Position numbers and translations under genes: made by a program. Below, in pieces: positions 39,530 to 48,642 of a stretch of 64,000 nucleotides of DNA. The notes beneath the pieces are model-generated. The model was not told the DNA's origin. It worked only from the letters and a program-made list of their open reading frames with translations, and made no database searches. The stretch spans positions 1 through 64,000 of the forward strand of contig JABDNH010000015.1 of NCBI GenBank assembly GCA_013001055.1, read 5' to 3'. Every line of letters begins with the position of its first letter. Positions within the stretch are counted from its first letter, which is position 1. Source of the stretch: Sphingomonas sp. Its GTDB lineage: Bacteria; Pseudomonadota; Alphaproteobacteria; Sphingomonadales; Sphingomonadaceae.

Positions 39530-40573
39530 ATGAACAAGCCGACGACCATCACGATCGAAGACGTGGCGCGCGCCGCCGGCGTGTCGCGCCAGACGGTTTC
39601 GCGCGTCATCAACCGCAAGCCCGGCGTAAAGACGGCCGTGCGTGAACGCATCGAAACCGCGATCGCCGATCTTGGTTACGTGCCGAACCTGGCGGCGCGC
39701 CGAATGGGTGGTGCGCGCTCCTTCCTCATCATGGCGATCAACGACCGGGCCCGGACGATCGAAAATTGGACGGCGGGGCGCGGCAACGACTGGGTCGACC
39801 AGATGCTCCACGGCGGCATGCTCGCCTGCGAAGAACATGGCTATCATATGCTGTTCGAATTGGTGGACACCGAACATGACGAGGCCGTGCGCCAGGTCGG
39901 GCGAATTCTCACGAGCCTCCAGCCCGACGGCATCATTCTGACCCAGCCGCACAGCGAAAATGCAAAACTTGCGCAAATGCTGCGCGAGCGCGGCCGGCCT
40001 TTTGCGCGCATCGCGCTACCCAATCCCGAAATTCCATCGTTATCGGTCCATTTCGATGACGCCGCGGCCGCCCGCGCCTGCGTCGATCACCTGCACGATT
40101 TCGGTCATGAGCGCATCGCCTTCCTGGCCGGCAACAGCACCTATCGGGGCAGTCTGGATCGGCGCGAAGGCTTTGCCGATGCCATGCACGAAGCAGACCT
40201 TCAACCCGTCATCGGCGAATGCGATTTTTCGTTCGAAAAGGCGGCCAATTATGCGCGGTCGCTGATGCGCGGCGATGGCGCGCCGACCGCATTCATTGCC
40301 GAGAACGATGAAATGGCCTTTGCCGTGCTCAATGTCGCGGACGAACTTGGCTACGAGGTACCCGAGCAGGTCTCGCTTATCAGTTTTGAAGACACGCCGG
40401 GGGCCCGTTTTTCGGTGCCCCCGCTAACCGCCATCCGCCAACCGACCGCTGCGATGATAGGGCGGGCTTGTGAAGTCTTGATCGACGCCACCGGTAAGAC
40501 CGAGGTCGAGGGAAATCATGTGCTGCCGTTCGAGCTTCGCGTGCGCCAGACGACGGGGCCGGCGCCGCGGTGA
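39530..40573 (+). CDS. LacI-family transcriptional regulator of the sugar locus
   Basis: A 347-aa repressor. The N-terminal helix-turn-helix and hinge are ITIEDVARAAGVSRQTVSRVINR and AIADLGYVPNLAARRM; the rest is a periplasmic-binding-like sensor domain (PDGIILTQP, DFGHERIAFLAGN, SLISFEDTPGARFSVPPLTAIRQP). The effector is probably a sugar of the beta-glucan or hexose group, judging by the neighbours. The gene overlaps the next transporter as GTGA. Palindromes with the centre AACGTT at three promoters in the locus are its likely binding sites. Confidence 0.93.
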   Translation: MNKPTTITIEDVARAAGVSRQTVSRVINRKPGVKTAVRERIETAIADLGYVPNLAARRMGGARSFLIMAINDRARTIENWTAGRGNDWVDQMLHGGMLACEEHGYHMLFELVDTEHDEAVRQVGRILTSLQPDGIILTQPHSENAKLAQMLRERGRPFARIALPNPEIPSLSVHFDDAAAARACVDHLHDFGHERIAFLAGNSTYRGSLDRREGFADAMHEADLQPVIGECDFSFEKAANYARSLMRGDGAPTAFIAENDEMAFAVLNVADELGYEVPEQVSLISFEDTPGARFSVPPLTAIRQPTAAMIGRACEVLIDATGKTEVEGNHVLPFELRVRQTTGPAPR

Positions 40574-41772
40574 CAGGCCGCTTCGGCCCGCTCTACGTCA
40601 CCGCCAATTTTGGCGCGCATGTCGCGTTCATGCCACTATTGGTCCTGCTCCTGCCGCGGCGAGTCGAAGCCATCGCGCCCGATCAACCGATCGTCTTGCT
40701 GAGCCAGCTGCTGCTGGTGGGCGGGCTGACGGCGAGTATCTCGAATATCGCCTTCGGAGCCTTCTCGGATCGATGGCTTGCCCGTTTTGGCAATCGTCGC
40801 GGGCCGATTGCTGTCGGGCTCCTTTGTCTGATCGGTGCGTACGCTTATTTCGCCCGGGCCGATGCACCGGGCGCGTTGTTTCTTGCCACCATCCTGTTCC
40901 AACTCAGTCTCAATATCATGTTCGCGCCCCTGGGGGCGCTTCTTGCGGATCACATCCCGGACGCGCGCAAGGGCTGGATCGCGGGTTGGCTGAACATGGG
41001 GCTGCCTCTGTCGGGACTCGTCATCACCGTGCTCGGCGAATTCAGTGCAAGCGATGCCGCCTGGCCCTTCGGCCTTGTCGCTATGATCGTCGCTGCCACC
41101 GTCATCCCCTTGATCATCGCCTGGCCGCGCGATCTCAAGCTTCTCGCCAAACCTGTCGAAGCGGTAGTGGACGCGGTCTTGTCCCGGCGCGATTTTGCCT
41201 TCGCGTGGATAGCGCGCCTATGCATCCAGTCGGGCGCAGCCGTGATCCTGTCCTACCTATATCTGTACGTGAATGCGGTTGCCCGCAACGCGGACGGCTT
41301 TAGCGTCGAAAACGCGTCAGGCGGAGTCGCGTTGCTCAGCCTGCTCGCCACCATATTCTCGCTCGCAGCAGGCATCCTCGCCGGGCGGTGGAGCGACCGT
41401 AAGGGGTCGCGAAAGCGCCCGCTCATCTATTCGGCGTTGCTCGCTGCCGGTGCCTTTGGCTTGCTATCCTGGGGTGGCGACTGGCGCGTGATACTCGCGG
41501 CCTACGCATTGTTCACCATCGCACTGACAGCATTTTTGTCGGTAGACAGCGCGCTGGTAGCGCAACTTGTGGCGGGGCATCCGCGGCGCGCGACCTTCCT
41601 CGGCCTGATGAATCTCACCAACACGCTCCCGGCGATCATCGCGCCGGGTCTGGCGCTGTTCCTCGCCAGCGTGCAGCCGGGCGGAGATACGCTGCGATTC
41701 CTGTTAGCTGTCGCAGCTGGCGGTGCGCTGACAGCCGCGTTTGCCGTCAGCGCGATCCGCACGATCCGGTAG
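40570..41772 (+). CDS. MFS transporter
   Basis: A 400-aa major-facilitator carrier with about 12 membrane segments. The loop between TM2 and TM3 reads GAFSDRWLARFGNRRGP, and LAGRWSDRKGSRKRP lies at the matching place in the second half. The GTG start overlaps the lacI stop, so it is co-expressed with the regulator. It is probably a sugar or oligosaccharide transporter (or exporter) of this locus; its distance from the FHS transporter suggests a different substrate. Confidence 0.85.
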   Translation: MTGRFGPLYVTANFGAHVAFMPLLVLLLPRRVEAIAPDQPIVLLSQLLLVGGLTASISNIAFGAFSDRWLARFGNRRGPIAVGLLCLIGAYAYFARADAPGALFLATILFQLSLNIMFAPLGALLADHIPDARKGWIAGWLNMGLPLSGLVITVLGEFSASDAAWPFGLVAMIVAATVIPLIIAWPRDLKLLAKPVEAVVDAVLSRRDFAFAWIARLCIQSGAAVILSYLYLYVNAVARNADGFSVENASGGVALLSLLATIFSLAAGILAGRWSDRKGSRKRPLIYSALLAAGAFGLLSWGGDWRVILAAYALFTIALTAFLSVDSALVAQLVAGHPRRATFLGLMNLTNTLPAIIAPGLALFLASVQPGGDTLRFLLAVAAGGALTAAFAVSAIRTIR

Positions 41773-41784
41773 TCCAAGAAGAAA

Positions 41785-41815
41785 GGGCCCCCGCGTCAAG
41801 CGGAGGCCCCTCTTT
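41785..41815. terminator. Bidirectional terminator between the MFS gene and the TonB receptor gene
   Basis: GGGCCCCCGC (41785-41794) pairs with GCGGAGGCCC (41800-41809), nine of ten positions, flanked by TCTTTT on the plus side and CTTTCTTC on the minus side. It ends both convergent transcripts. Confidence 0.75.
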
Positions 41816-41837
41816 TCCTCATTGGTGCGCGGTGCGA

Positions 41838-44800
41838 CTAGAAGTCGAAGCGGACCATGAACGTGAAGCGACGGTCGTTGCGGAAGGCCGAACGACGGAT
41901 CCGCGTGTCGTCAAAGTCGACCAGCGAATTCGTGCCGGTAACCTCGTCGAGCAGGTTTACGCCCTGTGCGCCAATCTTGATGTTGTCGGTAAGCGAATAG
42001 AAAATCGACGCATCGAGCTGGCCCGTGCTGTCGCCGTAAATCGGTGAGAACGGGAAGATCACGTCGCGCGGCGTCTGGAGATATTCCGATCGCCAGTTAT
42101 ACGCGGCGCGTGCCGAGATGCCGCCATATTCGTAGAACAGGACGGCATTGACCGTATGCTCCGACACACCCGGCTGCGGGAGGTCTCCGAACACGTCGCC
42201 CGACGACGAGAAGTCATTCGAATCGACATAGGTATAGGTCAACTGCGATCCCAGCCCAGACAGCGGTCCCGGCAGGAAGTCATATTGCTGCTGGTAGGCC
42301 ACTTCGACACCGCGCAGCTTGGCCTGGCCGAAGTTGACCGGCCCGTTGACCTCGACATCGAAAGGCGTGCCGTCATCGGCGATGAAGGTACGGATCGACG
42401 GGCCGAAGCCGAACAGGTTATCGAAGTCCTTCTGGAACAGCGAGACCGTGAGCGAGCCGACGTCCGCCCAGTACCATTCGGCCGACAAGTCATAGTTCCA
42501 GGCTTCGACCGGACGCAGCAAGCGGTTGCCGGTGAAGACTTGGAACAGCGGACCCGTTTCGAGCGCACCCGCGACTTCAAGGTCGCGCGTATTGTCGAAT
42601 ATCGAACCGCCGGTGCGGAAGTCCGCGAGGTCCGGTCTGAAGATGCCCTTCGATACCGCCGCGCGGAACAGGATGCCGTTGCCAATATCAAGCTTGGCAT
42701 TGAAGCTTGGCAGCCAGTTGTCAAAGACGATGTCGTCGCTGTCGTCGATCGTCGTGCCGGTGAAGACCGACGCGAAGACCGCCTTGCGCGCATCGCTAAG
42801 CGAGCAATAACCCGGTGCCTGCTGGCCCGGCTGGATGTTGGCGCACGCCGCGTTGATTTCCGCGACGGTCACCGTGCCGTTCATATCCGTGTCGAAGAAA
42901 TCGCCGAAAGGATAGTTGATTTCACCTTCCGACGCGATGGTCGTCTCGACCCAGCGGACACCGATATTACCGGAAAACTCCCAACCGTTGGAAAACTCCT
43001 GGCCGAAGTCGAGCCGGCCGTAAGCCGCCAACGTCCGTTCATCGACGTCCGAAATCTCGCCCGGCAGCCAGACGCCGCCCGGCACGATACCGGTGCGGTT
43101 GTAGAGGGGTCCCCACGCATTCGGCGTCAGTGTGAAGGCCGTGATCTCGGCAGCCTGGCTCTCGGTCAAGCCGCTGAGATATTCTTCCACGAGATTGTCA
43201 CCGCCATAATAGAATGCCGAACCGTCGCCATAAGGCGTCGGCGCATTGCCACGCTGGAAGTTGTCGCCGAACGGATTGTAGACGTTCGCCGTCGTCGGGA
43301 AGTCCTTCACATAGGCGCCGCCGCAGCCAAAGGCCTGGAAGTCGCCGCAGTTCCAGTTGCCGCCACGCCCCGTCCAGGGCGCACCCAGGTTACCCCAGTT
43401 TGAGAAGTTGCCGTTGCGGGTGACACGATTGCGGTCGGCCCAGCGCGCACCGAAGCGCGCGTTGCGGAGCCAGCCATCTTCGCTGATCTCATAGTCGGCG
43501 TCGCCCTTGAGCGAGTAGAGTTCGCCTTCGTTCTTCACCTGGTTGTCCAGGAGGAACCAGTAGAAGCTGAGATCGGGATCGGTGAAATAGCCCGCCGGCG
43601 AACCCGCCGTGCCCGGCTGCAGGAACTGCACCTGCGGCGTGTCGGTCGAATTGTCGATGAACACGTCGGTGTAGGTCTGCATGACCGCGATAAGGCCCTC
43701 TTCGGTGCGATCCGAATTGATATACTGGCCTTCGAAATTCAGTGTGAAGCGATCGCTGGCATAGACTTCCAGTTCGATCGACATGTCTTCGGTCATCGCC
43801 TCGTCCTCACGCTGGAAGCGCAGGAACTCGGTCGGGATGCCGCCAGCCGCATTGCCATTGAAAGGCTGGAACTGGGTTAGCGTGATCTGCTGGACGACAT
43901 TGCCATCGAAAATCGGCGTCGTGCCGGCCGCGACGACCGGGAACAGGCCGTCATCGTTGACCAGCGCGAGTGCCGCGAATTCGTCCAGCGTCGCGGCGGT
44001 GTCGGCGCGCAGATATTCGAGCGTCAGCAGCGCCGTTCCGTCCTTGGGCTCGACCTGGAGCACTGCCGAGAAGGCGTTGCGGTCCCGCTCGAGCGTGGTC
44101 GTGCGAACACCGGCGCCCTTGGGCACCACGACGCTACCTGACGGCGGGAAGTTGCTCTCATCGAAATTGGGGTCGCCGAAATATCCGCCAGAGCCAACAT
44201 TGACGACGCGCTGGCATGGACCATCGAGCGTGCTGGCGCGATAGCAGGGATCGGTCAGCTGGCTGGCATCCGTGCGGGTCGTCAGCGTCGACTGCGCGTA
44301 GGCGAGCTGGGCACCTATATAGGCGCCGCCCGCATCCCAGGTATTTGAAACCAGAACCGAGAACCCGGGCTGCCACTCTTCGGCGAGGTCGCCATAATTG
44401 GCCTCGATCGTGCCGGCGACCTTGAGGCCACTATTGTCGAGCGGCTTGCGCGTGACCAGATTGACGGTGCCCGAAATGCCGCCGTCGATCATGTCGGCGG
44501 TGGTGTTCTTGAACACTTCGACGCGGCCCAGAAGCTCAGAGGAAACGTCGTTGAAGGACAGGACGCGTCCGCCATTGGCCGAGAAGATATCGCGTCCGTT
44601 AAGTTCCGAACGGACAAAGGGAAGGCCGCGAATGATGACGCCCGAACCTTCAACCGAAAAACGATCGGGGTCGGCAGCCTGCTCGAAGCGGCTGATATTA
44701 ACGCCCGGGACACGCTGCAACGATTCGGCAACCGACCGGTCGGGGAGCGCGCCAATGTCTTCGGCGGTGATCACGTCGACGAACGTATCGCTCTCTCGTT

Positions 44801-45011
44801 TGATTTCGGCAGCGGTCTCGAGACTTTGCAGGAAGCCGGTGATGATGATCGTGTCATCTTCTTCCTCGACTGGCGCTTCGGTGCCTTCTTCGGCATCCTG
44901 CGCGTAGGCCGGCTGCGCAAGCGCCATGCACATGGCAAGGCTCGATGCCGTGCCAAGTGCGCGCACCTGCGCGTTCCTAAAATTCGTCAACTGTTCGATC
45001 TTGCGGGTCAA
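41838..45011 (-). CDS. TonB-dependent outer-membrane receptor (carbohydrate type)
   Basis: A 1057-aa outer-membrane transporter. I start it at TTG 45011 (GGGGAGGG just upstream), giving a signal peptide ending AYAQDA; a longer frame to 45188 would cover the operators and is unlikely. The plug domain follows: VDVITAEDIGALPDRSVAESLQRVPGVNI, VIIRGLPFVRSELNGR. The long beta-barrel ends in the expected aromatic FMVRFDF. No CUB-type N-terminal extension is seen. The class is common in sphingomonads and Caulobacter for oligosaccharide uptake. Two LacI-type operators precede it. Confidence 0.93.
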   Translation of the reverse strand: MTRKIEQLTNFRNAQVRALGTASSLAMCMALAQPAYAQDAEEGTEAPVEEEDDTIIITGFLQSLETAAEIKRESDTFVDVITAEDIGALPDRSVAESLQRVPGVNISRFEQAADPDRFSVEGSGVIIRGLPFVRSELNGRDIFSANGGRVLSFNDVSSELLGRVEVFKNTTADMIDGGISGTVNLVTRKPLDNSGLKVAGTIEANYGDLAEEWQPGFSVLVSNTWDAGGAYIGAQLAYAQSTLTTRTDASQLTDPCYRASTLDGPCQRVVNVGSGGYFGDPNFDESNFPPSGSVVVPKGAGVRTTTLERDRNAFSAVLQVEPKDGTALLTLEYLRADTAATLDEFAALALVNDDGLFPVVAAGTTPIFDGNVVQQITLTQFQPFNGNAAGGIPTEFLRFQREDEAMTEDMSIELEVYASDRFTLNFEGQYINSDRTEEGLIAVMQTYTDVFIDNSTDTPQVQFLQPGTAGSPAGYFTDPDLSFYWFLLDNQVKNEGELYSLKGDADYEISEDGWLRNARFGARWADRNRVTRNGNFSNWGNLGAPWTGRGGNWNCGDFQAFGCGGAYVKDFPTTANVYNPFGDNFQRGNAPTPYGDGSAFYYGGDNLVEEYLSGLTESQAAEITAFTLTPNAWGPLYNRTGIVPGGVWLPGEISDVDERTLAAYGRLDFGQEFSNGWEFSGNIGVRWVETTIASEGEINYPFGDFFDTDMNGTVTVAEINAACANIQPGQQAPGYCSLSDARKAVFASVFTGTTIDDSDDIVFDNWLPSFNAKLDIGNGILFRAAVSKGIFRPDLADFRTGGSIFDNTRDLEVAGALETGPLFQVFTGNRLLRPVEAWNYDLSAEWYWADVGSLTVSLFQKDFDNLFGFGPSIRTFIADDGTPFDVEVNGPVNFGQAKLRGVEVAYQQQYDFLPGPLSGLGSQLTYTYVDSNDFSSSGDVFGDLPQPGVSEHTVNAVLFYEYGGISARAAYNWRSEYLQTPRDVIFPFSPIYGDSTGQLDASIFYSLTDNIKIGAQGVNLLDEVTGTNSLVDFDDTRIRRSAFRNDRRFTFMVRFDF

Positions 45012-45080
45012 ACTTCCCTCCCCTGACGTTTGAGTTCCGAGCGCACTTGGCGCTTCTTTACAGATCAGTGATAGGAAAAA

Positions 45081-45117
45081 TTGTGAGCGTTCACAAGCCA
45101 AAGGTTGAACGTTCACA
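45081..45117. promoter_or_regulatory. Two LacI-type operators between the TonB receptor and the halogenase
   Basis: TTGTGAGCGTTCACAA (45081-45096) and TTGAACGTTCACA (45105-45117) are spaced 22-23 bp centre to centre, about two helical turns. They lie 70-105 nt upstream of the receptor and 130-165 nt upstream of the divergent halogenase, so both genes may be controlled. Confidence 0.72.
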
Positions 45118-45247
45118 TTCGGCAGAAAACTGCGTAGGATAGGACGTAGAAGAAATGTTGCGGGGTGGCCCTGTTGCCGCATTGTCACAGGGACGTCACC
45201 ATGCCATCCCCGGGGACCAACAATTCAGCGACACGGATTCGGACGCA

Positions 45248-46744
45248 ATGGGCATTAAAAAGATCATCATCGTGGGTGGCGGGACGGCCGGCTGGATGAC
45301 CGCCGCCGCCTTGTCGAGGCTGACCACTTCCACCCCGGTGTCGATCACTCTGGTCGAATCCGAAGCCATCGGCACCGTGGGTGTTGGCGAAGCGACGATC
45401 CCGCCTTTCGTCGACTTCAATCGCCTGCTTGGTCTCGACGAAAGCGAATTGCTCTCCGCCGTGCAAGGCACCTTCAAGCTGGGCATCCATTTCGTAAATT
45501 GGGAAAGCCGGGGTGCCAGCTATTTCCACCCTTTCGGCAATTACGGCTACGAAATCGACGGATTCGATTTTCACCACCTGTGGATCAAACAGCGCATGGC
45601 GGGCGACGATCGCCCGCTGCACGCCTTCAGCCCCGAGACAATGGCGGCGATGAATCGAAAGTTCGCCAAGACCGACGCGAACCAGCGCGAGGACTTGCCG
45701 CCGATCAATTATGCCTATCACCTCGATGCCGGGGCCTATGCGCAATATCTGCGCAAGTTCGCTGAAGGCCGCGGGGTCAAGCGCCAGGAGGGTCGCATCG
45801 CCGATGTCCACCTCCACGGCGAGAGCGGGTTCGTACGTGCGGTGCAGCTGGAAAGCGGTGAAGAGCTTGCCGGCGACCTGTTCGTCGACTGCTCGGGCTT
45901 CCGCGGCTTGCTGATCGAGCAGGCGCTGGAAAGCGGGTACGAGGAATGGACGCATTGGCTGCCGTGCGATCGCGCGGTCGCCTTGCCCAGCGCGGGCGAT
46001 GGCACGGTGCTGCCATATACCCGCGCGACGGCGCATGAGGCAGGCTGGCAGTGGCGCGTCCCGCTGCAGAAACGCAACGGCAATGGCCATGTCTATTGCT
46101 CCAGCTTCATGGAGGCTGACGAGGCTACCGACATCCTCCTGGCGAACGTGGATGGCGAGGTGCAGGCCGACCCTAACCACCTGCGCTTCGTGACCGGACG
46201 GCGCAAGAAATTCTGGAACAAGAATGTTGTGGCGCTGGGGCTTGCCGCGGGCTTCATGGAGCCGCTCGAATCAACTTCGATCCATCTCATCAACACCGGC
46301 ATCAACAAGCTCATTGCCCTGCTTTCCCTTGACGGCATCACGCCCCAGCAGGAGCAAGCGTTCAACCGGCTGACGACCAAGGAGTATGAACGCATCCGCG
46401 ACTTTCTCATCCTCCATTACCACGCCACAAAGCGCGATGATTCCGAGTTCTGGAACTACTGCCGGACGATGAGCATCCCCGACTCGCTGCAAGAAAAAAT
46501 GGATCTGTTCCGCTTGAACGGCCAGATCTTCCGCGAGGATGACGAGCTTTTCACCTCGACCAGTTGGGTTGCGGTGATGATGGGACAGGGCGTCATGCCG
46601 AGCGGCTTCAATCCGATGGCGGCCGGCCTTGGCGGCAGCGAGCTCGACAAGGAAGTGAAGGGGATCGAGGAATCGATCAAATATCTGGTCGCGCAAATGC
46701 CGACGCATGACCAGTTCCTGCAGCAGTACTGCCCGGCGGTCTAG
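45248..46744 (+). CDS. Flavin-dependent (tryptophan-type) halogenase
   Basis: A 498-aa FAD enzyme of the tryptophan-halogenase family. The dinucleotide motif is IIIVGGGTAGWMTAAALSR; Lys77 in QGTFKLGIHF matches the catalytic lysine (Lys79 of PrnA); the halogenase motif W-x-W-x-(I/V)-P reads WQWRVP near residue 267; EPLESTSIHL is the flavin-strap region. Whether it halogenates tryptophan, a free indole or a sugar-linked phenol cannot be read. ATG 45248 is chosen because it directly precedes the flavin motif. Such genes often sit by TonB receptors in alphaproteobacterial sugar loci. Confidence 0.9.
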   Translation: MGIKKIIIVGGGTAGWMTAAALSRLTTSTPVSITLVESEAIGTVGVGEATIPPFVDFNRLLGLDESELLSAVQGTFKLGIHFVNWESRGASYFHPFGNYGYEIDGFDFHHLWIKQRMAGDDRPLHAFSPETMAAMNRKFAKTDANQREDLPPINYAYHLDAGAYAQYLRKFAEGRGVKRQEGRIADVHLHGESGFVRAVQLESGEELAGDLFVDCSGFRGLLIEQALESGYEEWTHWLPCDRAVALPSAGDGTVLPYTRATAHEAGWQWRVPLQKRNGNGHVYCSSFMEADEATDILLANVDGEVQADPNHLRFVTGRRKKFWNKNVVALGLAAGFMEPLESTSIHLINTGINKLIALLSLDGITPQQEQAFNRLTTKEYERIRDFLILHYHATKRDDSEFWNYCRTMSIPDSLQEKMDLFRLNGQIFREDDELFTSTSWVAVMMGQGVMPSGFNPMAAGLGGSELDKEVKGIEESIKYLVAQMPTHDQFLQQYCPAV

Positions 46745-46845
46745 TTGGCTGCGCGATGGGTCGACCTTGCTGTGCTCGGTCTTCTCCGCAACACTCCGGT
46801 TCGAGATCGATCGGCTTCTTGCAACGCCCGCATTCATTAAAAATG

Positions 46846-46872
46846 GCCGCCCCCTTGGAGCGGCCCTTTTTC
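46846..46872. terminator. Bidirectional terminator between halogenase and tRNA-Ser
   Basis: GGCCGC (46846-46851) pairs with GCGGCC (46861-46866), followed by five T on the plus strand; the minus strand shows T-rich sequence after the same stem. It serves the halogenase and possibly tRNA-Ser. Confidence 0.75.
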
Positions 46873-46875
46873 AAT

Positions 46876-46966
46876 GGCGGAGCGGGTGGGATTCGAACCC
46901 ACGATACGGGGTTACCGTATACACACTTTCCAGGCGTGCGCCTTCGACCACTCGGCCACCGCTCCG
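46876..46966 (-). tRNA. tRNA-Ser (GGA anticodon)
   Basis: A 91-nt class II tRNA with encoded CCA. The acceptor stem is GGAGCGG/CCGCTCC with discriminator G. The anticodon loop CTGGAAA gives GGA. The long variable arm GTGTATACGG-loop-CCGTATC-like is clear, and the T arm GGGTTCGAATCCC is intact. It reads on the minus strand. Confidence 0.97.
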
Positions 46967-47054
46967 CATTGACTGGAAGGCGGCGATGTAGCGTCCGTAA
47001 TGCCCCGGGGCAAGGCACCTTGCTGTCTTGCGGAGAGTGACTACAAACCGGCCC

Positions 47055-47456
47055 ATGCAGCGGGAACTCGGCATCGCGCCCACGGCGGCGGAAATGGAAG
47101 CGATTGCGCGCGGCGCAATGTCGCGCCTGCCGGCGCATATGCGCGAACAACTGGGCGACGTCGTCCTGCTGGTCGAAGACTTTGCCGATGCGCAAACATT
47201 GCAGTCGGTCGGTCTTGACCAGCCCTTCGAGCTTACCGGCATCTACGAAGGCGTGCCGATGCACGAAAAGAGCGTCGAGCATAGCGGGGCCATGCCTGAC
47301 AGGGTGCGGCTGTTTCGCATGCCCATCCTGCTCGAATGGGCCGAGCGCGGCAACGAGACGTTGGAGCATCTGGTATCTCACGTGCTTATCCATGAAGTCG
47401 GTCATCATTTCGGCTTGTCGGACGAAGATATGCACGCCCTGGAGGACCAGGCTTGA
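47055..47456 (+). CDS. Metallopeptidase family protein (zincin-like)
   Basis: A 133-aa protein of the bacterial minimal zincin group. The zinc motif HEVGHHFGLSDEDMHALE (HExxH with a third ligand after it) is intact near the C-terminus. Proteolytic activity has not been shown for the group. It overlaps ccmA by 4 nt (TTGA), so it is co-expressed with the heme-export genes. The start is the ATG in CCCATGCAG. Confidence 0.85.
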   Translation: MQRELGIAPTAAEMEAIARGAMSRLPAHMREQLGDVVLLVEDFADAQTLQSVGLDQPFELTGIYEGVPMHEKSVEHSGAMPDRVRLFRMPILLEWAERGNETLEHLVSHVLIHEVGHHFGLSDEDMHALEDQA

Positions 47457-48010
47457 GCGCCCTGGCGCAGCTTGAGGGCGTGACGTTGCATCGCGGCGGA
47501 CGCACGCTGCTTGAAGGCTTCAGCCTATCGGTCGACCCGGGAGAGGCGGTATTGCTGACGGGCCCGAACGGACGCGGCAAATCCAGCCTGCTGCGGCTGG
47601 TCGCCGGGCTACTCGATAAGCATGGGGGGAGGGTCGATGCCGTCGATGTGGCGCTAGCCGACGAACGGCTGGCGCTCGACAGCGAACGCGAATTGGCCAA
47701 GGCGCTTTCGTTCTGGACCGGCATGGACGGTGGCGATGCGATGGCCGCGCTCGATGCCATGGGGCTTGGCGGACTTGGGCATATTCCGGTGCGATATCTT
47801 TCGACCGGTCAGCGTCAACGCGCCCGGTTGGCCCGCGTAATTGCATCGCCGGCCAAGCTCTGGCTGCTCGATGAGCCGATCAACGCGCTCGATGGCGACG
47901 GACGGGATCGGCTGGCCAAGGCGATCGGCGTGCACCGTGGAGATGGTGGCGGTGTTCTTGCCGCCAGTCACGTGACGTTGGGCCCCGACTGGCGCGAGGT
48001 CGCGCTGTGA
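47453..48010 (+). CDS. ccmA: Heme exporter ATP-binding protein CcmA
   Basis: The ATPase subunit of the CcmABCDE system that releases heme for cytochrome c maturation. It is 185 aa, short for the family. Walker A is TGPNGRGKSS; the signature is LSTGQRQRARLAR; Walker B is LWLLDEPINALD. The start is TTG 47453, overlapping the zincin stop. ccmB follows with a 4-nt overlap (GTGA). The other ccm genes are not in the window. Confidence 0.93.
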   Translation: MSALAQLEGVTLHRGGRTLLEGFSLSVDPGEAVLLTGPNGRGKSSLLRLVAGLLDKHGGRVDAVDVALADERLALDSERELAKALSFWTGMDGGDAMAALDAMGLGGLGHIPVRYLSTGQRQRARLARVIASPAKLWLLDEPINALDGDGRDRLAKAIGVHRGDGGGVLAASHVTLGPDWREVAL

Positions 48011-48642
48011 AGGCGCTGATTGCCCGCGAAATACGCCGCGCGCTCGGCGCGTCGGCATGGATGCCGATCGTATTCTTCCTGCTGGTGGCAACGCTAATCC
48101 CGTTCGGCGTGGGACCCGACGCGCGCCTGTTGGCGCAAATCGGTGGCGGCGTGATGTGGGTCGCGGCCCTGCTTGCGGCAATGCTTCCCATCGAACGGCT
48201 GGTGGAGCCCGACCTTGCCGACGGGACGATCGACCAGCTGGCCATTCGCGGCGTGAGCGAGGAAATGATCGGTCTCGCAAAGGCGATCGGCCTATGGCTG
48301 AGCTTTGGACCGCTGCTGTTGGTCGCGGCGCTGCCCGCTGCGGCGATGCTCGGCGTCGATGGACCCGGGCTGGGGCGCATCTTGCTTGCCCTGGCGATCG
48401 GGACACCCGCATTGGCATCTGTGGCAGTTGCGTCTGCAGCGCTGACTGCGGGCCTGCCGCGCGGTGGGATGCTGGCCAGCATCGTCGCCTTGCCGGTCAC
48501 GGTGCCGCTGTTGATCTTCGGCGCTGCGGCGACCGGCATCGAAGGCAATGCCGCGCTCAAGTTCGAGCTGGCGGTGGCATTGCTGCTGGTGGCGGGCAGC
48601 CCGTTCGTGACCGGTGCCGCGATCCGCGCAGCGCGAACCTAG
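48007..48642 (+). CDS. ccmB: Heme exporter membrane protein CcmB
   Basis: A 211-aa membrane partner of CcmA with about six helices. MKALIAREIRRALGASAWMPIVFFLLVATLIPFGVGPD and the segment DQLAIRGVSEEMIGLAKAIG match CcmB. It forms the ABC-type complex on CcmC and CcmE for cytochrome c biogenesis. The GTG start overlaps the ccmA stop. Its 3' end overlaps the convergent methyltransferase gene by 4 nt. Confidence 0.92.
   Translation: MKALIAREIRRALGASAWMPIVFFLLVATLIPFGVGPDARLLAQIGGGVMWVAALLAAMLPIERLVEPDLADGTIDQLAIRGVSEEMIGLAKAIGLWLSFGPLLLVAALPAAAMLGVDGPGLGRILLALAIGTPALASVAVASAALTAGLPRGGMLASIVALPVTVPLLIFGAAATGIEGNAALKFELAVALLLVAGSPFVTGAAIRAART

Noticed and set aside
45012-45188. N-terminal extension of the TonB receptor
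   Set aside because: It would place both LacI operators inside the coding sequence and bury the signal peptide about 60 residues in.
46756-47040. Plus-strand frame over tRNA-Ser giving GIRTHDTGLPYTHFPGVRL
   Set aside because: This is the well-known spurious translation of antisense tRNA-Ser, not a protein.
46677-47435. Minus-strand frame through tRNA-Ser, including a Cys-rich stretch (CGRCKKPIDLEPECCG)
   Set aside because: It runs through the tRNA and a terminator, has no start codon near the Cys-rich part, and overlaps the zincin gene.
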